This document shows, piece by piece, positions 6,252-11,260 of a DNA stretch of 11,260 bases (the stretch's first letter is position 1; each line of letters begins with the position of its first letter). The position numbers and the translations under genes are program-made. Origin of the DNA: Saprospiraceae bacterium UBA7687 (lineage in GTDB: Bacteria; Bacteroidota; Bacteroidia; Chitinophagales; Saprospiraceae); the NCBI GenBank assembly GCA_002482845.1, contig DLGT01000071.1, forward strand, positions 1-11,260, read 5' to 3'. The notes beneath the pieces were generated by a model. It saw only the letters and a list, made by a program, of their open reading frames with translations. It ran no database searches and had not been told where the DNA came from.

Positions 6252-7759
6252 TGACATTGAGTTTTAAAATATTATTGAAATATAACATTCTTGTGCTACT
6301 AGGCTTGGTACATCCAAGCCTAGTAGCACAAGAAAAGGATGATTATGTTTGGTTGTTTATAAATGGAACTTCACCTGGATATGCTACAACTATAGATTTT
6401 GGTTATGATGATTTGAAGATTTCTTTAGATACTGTCAAGTACCAAAACTCAGATGTAAATGCGAGTGTTAGCGATATTAATGGAAAGTTGTTATTTTATA
6501 CCAATGGGTGTCAAGTCATCCAATCAGATCATCAACTGATGGAGAATGGGGACAGTCTCAATTATGGTAAGTTTTACGTGGAATGGTGGGAAAATTGCAC
6601 TTATGGGTATAATGGATTTCAGGATATACTGATACTAAAAGATGAGATGAATGAAGACATTTACTACATCATCCATAAATTTATAAATTATGAAACGACG
6701 CCTACGCTTAGATTTTGGATGCAAGATTTGAGATATACAATAGTGGATATGTCATATAATGGTGGACGGGGAAAGGTAATTAAAAAAAATCAAGTATTTC
6801 ATGAGCAACACTCCTTGGTTTTTTCATATCTCACTGCCATCAAACATAGCGATAATAGGTATTGGTGGATGATACAAATGAATAAGACCAATAATACCTA
6901 TTATAAGTACCTGCTGAAAGAAGATGGGCCTATGCTACAGGATAGCCAACAAATAGGGCCTCCCGCGACACGAAATACTTCAGCTAGTGGTCAGGCCAAG
7001 TTTTCACCTGATGGAAAAATGTGGGCCTGGTATACAAAAGAGAATGGCTTAAATTTATTTAATTTTGATCGGACAAGTGGGCTACTTAGCAATCAACGCA
7101 TTCTACCTATACAACATAGGAGAAGTTTTTCTGGCATAGAATTTTCCCCAAATAGTCGTTTCGTATATATCACGATGTATGATTCACTGATGCAGGTAGA
7201 TCTATGGAAAGAAGACTTAGCACAAGGTGTAGAGCTGATAGATACCTTCAAATACCAACAAGACCCTTTTGCCAATTTTCATCTGATGACACTAGCGCCT
7301 GACTGTAAAATTTATATGGGAAGTACCAATGGTACAAGGACACTTCATCGCATCAACAAACCCAACAAAAAAGGCAAGGAATGTGACTTTGTTCAGTATG
7401 ACATAGATCTTCTGTACTATAAGGGAATCGGTATGGCCAATTATCCACGTCTGCGTGTAGATTATGAAGATGTATGCGATAGTCTAGAAGATTATTCAGG
7501 GCTAGACATCGATGTATCTGCCCCATTATCTAGGATAAAAGTCTGGCCCAATCCTATCACCGATATCAGCATTATTGACTGTAGCTACAGCGGTCACCTG
7601 AAAGTGTATAATAATAACGGCATAGAAGTGATTTCTAAATATATAGATCATACCTTACCAAACTACTTAGTCCTAGAGGGATATCCATCAGGAATGTTTA
7701 TCGTAAGATTGATAGATGCTAAAGGTCATAGCTCCACTATCAAGGTGATGAAGACATAA
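6251..7759 (+). CDS. T9SS-sorted beta-propeller-like secreted protein
   Basis: The 502-residue protein has a signal peptide (residues 1-26, ending SLVA before Q27). The secreted part has blade-like repeats: NASVSDINGKLLFYTNG at 70-86, YYIIHKF at 138-144, LTAIKHSDNRYWWMIQM at 194-210, AKFSPDGKMWAWY at 249-261, FSGIEFSPNSRFVYIT at 293-308 and LAPDCKIYMGS at 348-358. The SPDG-like turns point to a WD40/YVTN-like propeller, a frequent layout for Bacteroidota cargo proteins. The C-terminus (from about 430) is a T9SS sorting domain: VWPNPITDISI at 431-441, LKVYNNNGIEV and YPSGMFIVRL. It is therefore probably exported and displayed or released at the cell surface. No catalytic residues are recognisable; binding or adhesion is a guess. 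The ATG overlaps the stop of the upstream remnant, and the signal-peptide codons contain a perfect inverted repeat (6288-6334). Confidence 0.85.
   Translation: MTLSFKILLKYNILVLLGLVHPSLVAQEKDDYVWLFINGTSPGYATTIDFGYDDLKISLDTVKYQNSDVNASVSDINGKLLFYTNGCQVIQSDHQLMENGDSLNYGKFYVEWWENCTYGYNGFQDILILKDEMNEDIYYIIHKFINYETTPTLRFWMQDLRYTIVDMSYNGGRGKVIKKNQVFHEQHSLVFSYLTAIKHSDNRYWWMIQMNKTNNTYYKYLLKEDGPMLQDSQQIGPPATRNTSASGQAKFSPDGKMWAWYTKENGLNLFNFDRTSGLLSNQRILPIQHRRSFSGIEFSPNSRFVYITMYDSLMQVDLWKEDLAQGVELIDTFKYQQDPFANFHLMTLAPDCKIYMGSTNGTRTLHRINKPNKKGKECDFVQYDIDLLYYKGIGMANYPRLRVDYEDVCDSLEDYSGLDIDVSAPLSRIKVWPNPITDISIIDCSYSGHLKVYNNNGIEVISKYIDHTLPNYLVLEGYPSGMFIVRLIDAKGHSSTIKVMKT
6288..6334. repeat. Perfect 21-bp inverted repeat inside signal-peptide codons
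   Basis: The arm 6288-6308 is exactly complementary to 6314-6334, with a 5-nt spacer (TACAT). The left arm starts TTCTTGTGCTAC and the right arm ends GTAGCACAAGAA; the bases just outside (A and A) do not pair. It lies in codons 13-28 of the propeller gene, starting 37 nt after the A of the ATG, and encodes ILVLLGLVHPSLVAQ, a good signal-peptide core and cleavage site. The arms are about 48% GC in an otherwise AT-rich region. In RNA this would be a very stable hairpin just downstream of the initiation region. No T-tract follows, so it is not a simple terminator. Confidence 0.9.
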
Positions 7760-7830
7760 GATTGTATGATAAAAGATTTATTGGCTTAAACTGATGTAGC
7801 ATCTTAAATGATAAAAGGTAACAGGGTTTA

Positions 7831-7890
7831 TCATAAAGTCATCAGCTTCCCATCTATCCTTTTCTTTTGTTTTAGGTGATGACGGAGATG
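7831..7890 (-). pseudogene. Fragment of a DinB-family gene 3' end
   Basis: Read on the minus strand, 7890 to 7831 encodes HLRHHLKQKKRIDGKLMTL and a TGA. This corresponds to residues 150-166 of the intact DinB-like protein at 10668-11177 (MHLRHHLKQKERIDG), including both histidines of its last metal-binding helix. At DNA level 7850-7891 and 10690-10731 match at 41 of 42 positions. Similarity stops abruptly at the right end (7891) and fades at the left end near 7838. No further DinB-like coding is seen upstream on the minus strand (position above 7891), so this is a fragment, not a gene. It may derive from a lost paralogue or from a short ectopic copying event. Confidence 0.65.
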
Positions 7891-7891
7891 C
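7850..7891. repeat. 42-nt repeat, copy 1 (partner at 10690-10731)
   Basis: This matches 10690-10731 in the same orientation with a single mismatch (T at 7863, C at 10703). The second copy lies inside the 3' end of the DinB-like gene, the first in non-coding DNA. Confidence 0.9.
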
Positions 7892-7911
7892 CAAAGAGTA
7901 AGCACTCTTGG
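7891..7911. other. Bulged hairpin at the edge of the DinB fragment
   Basis: CCAAAGAGT (7891-7899) pairs with ACTCTTGG (7904-7911) around the 4-nt loop AAGC, with one bulged A: eight base pairs. It begins exactly where similarity to the DinB gene ends. No T-tract follows on the plus strand. Its role is unknown. Confidence 0.4.
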
Positions 7912-8088
7912 GATGATTAAATAGTATCATTGCTTTGGTTTTAATTTTTACTTTTTCTGGGCAATTGCTTTTTTATATCAGCATGACTATTTACTTTTAC
8001 CATGTATTAAAGCTTTTTATAAAAATAAGGAAATAATAAATTATCGAAAAAGGTAAAGAGCGATAAAAAAATAAAAAAAATATAAGTC

Positions 8089-9498
8089 ATGAAATTTTCT
8101 ATTTTGATTATATTTACGGTATGTTTATTCTTCTCTTGTTCAAAGACAGACTTTTCGGAACAGCGTAATATAGCTAATTGGACAAAAGACATTTCACCTG
8201 AAATAAAAGAACGGTTTGATTTAAGACTAGCCTTCGGGAAGTCACTGGCTGCTGCTTTGCGAGAAGAAGAATTGAGACAATATATCAAAGAAAAATCGAT
8301 CGTTCCTAACGAAAACATATATGCTGAGTTGGTATTTGGGATAATAAAAGATGATGTCCTTCCATCAGGTAGGACGGTAGCACAAGTGATCAAACAATAT
8401 GAAGATGCAGAGGTCAAAGAGTTATTTGGGGAAGGTCTACAAGATGTTCTGGCTCAAGAAGACCCAATGATGGCTATAAAGATACCTGATATTTTTCACC
8501 AATTAGATTGGAACACCAACGATGTGATACCATTTGTAGGTGTAGAAACACCTCAAGAAATAGAAGATAAGAGATATGTTTTTTACTATTTTAATGGTTA
8601 TCACGAGCTCCTTAGTGATTTTAATACATCTGAGTATATTAAAATAAAGTACTTTTATATTAATGTAAAATACTCATCAGACCATCTTTATTTAAATGTA
8701 AATGATCTGACTAATGAAAAAAATATCAGTCTGTATGAATTTTTACCACAAATTTTAAATTGTGATGGTAGTGTTTTAGGAGACATATTGTCATCTGGTA
8801 TTAGAGATAAAAACACACAAAATAAAATTTACTTAAATAAAATGAAGGGTTTTGACATATGGCAAAATAAGTGTGGCTATACGGGTGATTTTGGATTGTT
8901 CACCCAACCATGCGGGCAATCAATTTTTTGTCCGAGAGATTGTGCACCTGACAACCCGCTCAACAAAAATGTAATTCTAACAGGTTTTGACTTGAGGAAC
9001 AATGCTGTCCTTTTCTCTTTAGGATATTTTTTTGTAGAGTCATATCATTTTTCCTTTACTTTTTTTTCTACTGATTATTTGACCATGAAAAGGGTCGTAG
9101 TTCCTGCTTATAGATTTGCTAAGCTAAGTAAAAGTGCACCTGAAGTTACCCTTCATATTAAGGAGATTGATTCAGGTGGTCATTGTTTTAAAGTTCCTGA
9201 GGTATCTGTCAAAAATGTAAATAGAATTCAAAAAAGAGAATGGATTCCAATCAATGCTCAAATATTTGATGATATGACTCAAACAGATCGTTATTATTTT
9301 TGTGTATCTATTATGTATTATAATGATATCGTAAATTCCAGTTTTGTGGTTAATAACAATTGTCCTGCAACATCATTTGATCAACAAATCCCCTTAGGTG
9401 CAGAACATTATTTAGGGGTTTTTGCTGATGATTACAGTTGGTGTACATATAGTGAAGGATTCCATGACCGAGTTATAAAAGTAGGCCTTGTATATTAG
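8089..9498 (+). CDS. Exported lipoprotein of a Bacteroidota-type family
   Basis: The 469-residue protein begins with a short lipoprotein signal peptide: Lys2, hydrophobic residues 5-15 and Cys17 in FFSC, a somewhat degenerate lipobox of a form common in this phylum. The N-terminal part has LAFGKSLAAALREEELRQYI (47-66), then a region resembling 'LyqlvkDd...sGrTv' (80-97), and IPDIFHQLDWN (132-142) with IPFVGVETP (147-155). I associate this order with a family of Bacteroidota lipoproteins that start with a 'FAkaLAkaL...eLR.fIk' helix. That link is from memory of the pattern, not from a search. The C-terminal two thirds are diverse and cysteine-bearing (for example QPCGQSIFCPRDCAP), suggesting disulfides. 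No sorting domain or enzyme motif is visible. It probably acts at the outer membrane or cell surface; the function is unknown. Confidence 0.82.
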   Translation: MKFSILIIFTVCLFFSCSKTDFSEQRNIANWTKDISPEIKERFDLRLAFGKSLAAALREEELRQYIKEKSIVPNENIYAELVFGIIKDDVLPSGRTVAQVIKQYEDAEVKELFGEGLQDVLAQEDPMMAIKIPDIFHQLDWNTNDVIPFVGVETPQEIEDKRYVFYYFNGYHELLSDFNTSEYIKIKYFYINVKYSSDHLYLNVNDLTNEKNISLYEFLPQILNCDGSVLGDILSSGIRDKNTQNKIYLNKMKGFDIWQNKCGYTGDFGLFTQPCGQSIFCPRDCAPDNPLNKNVILTGFDLRNNAVLFSLGYFFVESYHFSFTFFSTDYLTMKRVVVPAYRFAKLSKSAPEVTLHIKEIDSGGHCFKVPEVSVKNVNRIQKREWIPINAQIFDDMTQTDRYYFCVSIMYYNDIVNSSFVVNNNCPATSFDQQIPLGAEHYLGVFADDYSWCTYSEGFHDRVIKVGLVY

Positions 9499-9502
9499 AT
9501 AG

Positions 9503-9524
9503 ATGCAAATTAAATTATTTGCAT
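9503..9524. other. AT-rich hairpin just after the lipoprotein gene
   Basis: ATGCAAAT (9503-9510) and ATTTGCAT (9517-9524) form a perfect 8-bp stem with a 6-nt loop, starting 4 bp after the stop codon. No T-tract follows on the plus strand (AAAATATC). It may be a weak terminator, a 3'-end stabiliser or an operator for the downstream gene. Confidence 0.35.
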
Positions 9525-9586
9525 AAAATATCATTTGAATTTATAATGTGTCCTATTTTTTATGTTTTTGGCAAAAAAGCAGTTTC

Positions 9587-10612
9587 ATGAAACAATTAAT
9601 TTTAACTATTACTATTTTCGTTTTATTCCATATAAATTTGTCTGCACAACTTGTGCCTACTACCAAGCGATTTGGCAAATGCGGCTATTGCAAGGAAGGA
9701 ACAAAAGAATTTGTTGTCCGTGCATCATATGATAGATGTAGTAAAGTTGAGCATGGAACTATGATCGTGACCAAAAATAATTATGATGCTCTTATTGATA
9801 CATTCGGCAATAAGCTCATTGATTTCAAGTATGTTAACCTAAGATATAACGGTCATAACATCTTGGCATTCGACCTAGAAGAAAAAGGTTATATGCTATA
9901 TAGTCTTAAAGGCATACCGTTGCTTACTGAATATATGGATGGAATATCAAGATTGGACATAAATAATCGAAATTTCATATTGGTAAATAATAAAAAATAT
10001 GGATTGGTCACAGAAATAGGCGAAACTATCCATCCGATGGTATATGACTCTATTTTTCAAACAAATAACTTTAAGTATTATTTTTTTAAGGAGAATGATA
10101 AATTAGGTATTATGAATGTAAGTGGTTCTATCATTCATGCTCCTATTTTTGACAAAGTAAATAAAATTTCTAATGATAGCATCATGGTCAAAAAGGATGG
10201 TGAATGGTATATATGGTCTACCACTGATTCAACATTTACTAAAGGTAAACTAAAAGAACCCGTTGCTGATATTTTGCCTTGTTTTGATTGTTCTTCTTGT
10301 CCACAGTATGGCTTAAATCCACGAAATGAAAAACATTGCTCAGTACCCAAAATGCTGTATTTTATATATACAAACTTAGAGTTTCCAAGTCTTGCCAGAA
10401 ATGAAAAAAAAGATGGAGACGTTATTGTTGATTTTATAGTTAATACTGATGGATCTACTTCGGACTTTGAAGTAAAAGAAAAATTGGGTTATGGATTGGA
10501 TGAAGCTGCTATTGATGTATGCAAAAAACTAAAATTTGATAGAGCAGCCACCTTTGAAGGAGAATTTGTTCCAATGAAATATACGATACCCATAAAATTT
10601 AAGCTTGAATAA
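9587..10612 (+). CDS. Secreted WG-repeat protein with TonB C-terminal domain
   Basis: The frame can be opened from a GTG at 9548, but the ATG at 9587 is preferred because a clean signal peptide (MKQLILTITIFVLF...LSAQ) starts there, giving 341 residues. Residues about 60-200 contain degenerate WG-type beta repeats, such as KKYGLVTEIGETIHPMVYD (136-154) and DKLGIMNVSGSIIHAPIFD (171-189). Residues 258-341 form a TonB C-terminal domain (PF03544 type): FPSLARNEKKDGDVIVDFIV, LGYGLDEAAIDVCKKLKF and a closing MKYTIPIKFKLE. Two cysteine groups frame the repeats: CGYC at 32-35 and CFDCSSC at 232-238. TonB domains normally bind TonB-dependent receptors from the periplasm, but there is no obvious proline-rich linker, and the N-terminus looks like a cleaved signal. 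It may therefore be a soluble periplasmic binding protein and not an energy transducer. Confidence 0.85.
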   Translation: MKQLILTITIFVLFHINLSAQLVPTTKRFGKCGYCKEGTKEFVVRASYDRCSKVEHGTMIVTKNNYDALIDTFGNKLIDFKYVNLRYNGHNILAFDLEEKGYMLYSLKGIPLLTEYMDGISRLDINNRNFILVNNKKYGLVTEIGETIHPMVYDSIFQTNNFKYYFFKENDKLGIMNVSGSIIHAPIFDKVNKISNDSIMVKKDGEWYIWSTTDSTFTKGKLKEPVADILPCFDCSSCPQYGLNPRNEKHCSVPKMLYFIYTNLEFPSLARNEKKDGDVIVDFIVNTDGSTSDFEVKEKLGYGLDEAAIDVCKKLKFDRAATFEGEFVPMKYTIPIKFKLE

Positions 10613-10667
10613 TAATGCAATTAGATTTGATTAAAAGAACATTAGTATAAGCTCTATATTAAATAAA
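10613..10667. other. Convergent intergenic gap
   Basis: Fifty-five AT-rich bases separate the convergent WG/TonB_C and DinB-like genes. I see no hairpin with a T-tract on either strand, so no bidirectional terminator can be called. Confidence 0.5.
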
Positions 10668-11177
10668 CTACGCAATACTCATCATCATGCCATCTATCCT
10701 TTCCTTTTGTTTTAGGTGATGACGGAGATGCATGTCAGCAAACTGGAGCCACTCCTGTGCATTAAAGTAGGCTAAACCTGGATGTGGTGTTTTGCCTTCG
10801 TATGTGCTATGTGCCATCTTATCTAAAAGCAGGACAACAGAGGCACTGAGGGTTTTAAAGTCATCTGATACTTCTTGTTTGCTTGAAGGTTGTGGTGTGA
10901 GGTCATTGGATGGTGGACCTATGATTTGTTCGTCGGGGAAACTATTATTGGCAAACATGCTTTCGCCTTCGGGTGTCATATGTAGGTTTTTGTTTTCATC
11001 TGTTGAAGCGCAGATCATCGCTTGGGAAACAAAGTAGGTGGTTTCGCTCCAAAGATGTTTGTACACCTGCCCCATGGACCACATGTGAGGTGATGGTTTG
11101 GTGATTAAAGTTTTTTCATTGTAATCTTCTAGATAATTAAGCCATAGGTCTAATGTAGATAAGATGTTTGTGTGCAT
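10668..11177 (-). CDS. DinB-like family putative metal-dependent enzyme
   Basis: The 169-residue protein has the DinB_2/DinB-like four-helix layout. The first helix precedes HMWSMGQVYKHLWSE (31-45), where H41 corresponds to the first metal ligand. After a central region come QEWLQFADMHLRHHLKQKERI (141-161), where H150 and H154 (spacing four) fit the other two ligands of the His triad. Members of this superfamily are cytoplasmic, bind a divalent metal and include thiol S-transferases and many proteins of unknown activity, so no substrate can be named. The length is normal for the family. No signal peptide is present, unlike almost every other protein here. The gene runs convergent to the WG/TonB_C gene. 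Its last 63 bases include the 42-nt block also found at 7850-7891. The ATG at 11177 is the only good start. Confidence 0.85.
   Translation of the reverse strand: MHTNILSTLDLWLNYLEDYNEKTLITKPSPHMWSMGQVYKHLWSETTYFVSQAMICASTDENKNLHMTPEGESMFANNSFPDEQIIGPPSNDLTPQPSSKQEVSDDFKTLSASVVLLLDKMAHSTYEGKTPHPGLAYFNAQEWLQFADMHLRHHLKQKERIDGMMMSIA
10690..10731. repeat. 42-nt repeat, copy 2 (inside the DinB-like gene)
   Basis: This matches 7850-7891 at 41 of 42 positions. It encodes the last metal-binding helix of the DinB-like protein, including H150 and H154, so this copy is likely the source of the other. Confidence 0.9.
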
Positions 11178-11234
11178 GGATTATTAACTGAAGTTTCGGA
11201 TTAAATACTTAACAGATAAATTGTAAATTTTGTT

Positions 11235-11260
11235 CTTCATCTTTACGCTTGTAGATGAAG
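11235..11260. repeat. Inverted repeat at the window edge
   Basis: CTTCATCT (11235-11242) and AGATGAAG (11253-11260) are perfectly complementary, with a 10-nt loop. They lie 58-83 bp upstream of the DinB-like start. The stem may extend past the window. It could be an operator, or a terminator of a gene to the right; no coding sequence is visible from 11178 to the end. Confidence 0.5.

Larger units (their letters stand above)
7760..8088. other. Non-coding region of 329 bp with repeats and hairpins
   Basis: No plausible complete gene was found. It contains the ten-mer ATGATAAAAG twice (7766-7775 and 7808-7817). An 8-bp hairpin follows (ATGATAAA at 7808-7815 with TTTATCAT at 7827-7834). Then come a DinB-gene fragment (7831-7890), a bulged hairpin directly adjacent (7891-7911), a T-rich stretch (7933-7976) and an A-rich leader up to the ATG at 8089. 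TTATCG (8041-8046) and CGATAA (8061-8066) form a further 6-bp inverted repeat in that leader. A terminator for the propeller gene and a promoter for the lipoprotein gene should both be here, but neither is clear. Confidence 0.5.

Noticed and set aside
7093..7275. 60-residue minus-strand reading frame
   Set aside because: It is antisense to the propeller gene with no signal, domain or leader.
7760..8088. CRISPR array or small RNA gene
   Set aside because: The repeats are few, of different length and irregularly spaced, and no conserved RNA fold is evident.
8007..8417. 136-residue minus-strand reading frame
   Set aside because: Most of it is antisense to the lipoprotein N-terminal region; the rest derives from the A-rich leader (giving Phe/Leu-rich residues). 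No family resemblance.
9518..9535. Possible Bacteroidota promoter (TTTGC and ATCATTTG) upstream of 9587
   Set aside because: The two parts are too close together and the second lacks the TAnn of TAnnTTTG.
9548..9586. GTG start giving a 13-residue N-terminal extension to the WG/TonB_C protein
   Set aside because: The extension would precede a complete signal peptide that starts at the ATG at 9587.
10135..10350. 71-residue minus-strand reading frame
   Set aside because: It is antisense to the WG/TonB_C gene, whose domains are clear.
10792..11037. 81-residue plus-strand reading frame
   Set aside because: It is antisense to the DinB-like gene, whose His motifs and length fit the family.

Overview
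The window is AT-rich DNA from a member of the Bacteroidota. Several genes encode exported proteins ending in the C-terminal sorting domain of the type IX secretion system (T9SS), which is confined to that phylum. There are also small outer-membrane beta-barrels of the PorT/OMP_b-brl_2 kind, lipoproteins of a style common in the phylum, and a TonB C-terminal domain on a secreted WG-repeat protein. Start codons have A/T-rich leaders without Shine-Dalgarno sequences, as is usual there. A Saprospiria- or Chitinophagia-like source is my guess from protein style only.

Layout. Positions 1-1262 hold the 3' part of a cysteine-rich exported protein, followed by a hairpin at 1280-1307. Positions 1330-5141 hold a two-gene module present twice in tandem: a T9SS-sorted secreted protein followed by a 244-residue barrel (1330-2307 with 2341-3075, then 3172-4146 with 4407-5141). 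The barrels are about 71% identical without gaps, while the secreted partners are far more diverged. A third, more distant barrel (5231-6004) follows. Then come the decayed tail of a T9SS sorting domain (about 6078-6251) and a beta-propeller-like T9SS-sorted protein (6251-7759). The signal-peptide codons of the latter contain a perfect 21-bp inverted repeat.

Positions 7760-8088 are non-coding and contain a 42-nt near-exact copy of the 3' end of the DinB-family gene found 2.8 kb downstream. Next are a lipoprotein (8089-9498), a WG-repeat/TonB_C protein (9587-10612) and, convergent with it, a DinB-like putative metalloenzyme (10668-11177, minus strand).

Nearly every gene encodes an exported or envelope protein; only the DinB-like protein looks cytoplasmic. 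No enzyme pathway links them. The strongest functional hypothesis is that each secreted protein works with its neighbouring barrel at the outer membrane. I saw no tRNA, rRNA, CRISPR array, transposase or phage gene, and no convincing TAnnTTTG promoter in the intergenic regions scanned by eye.
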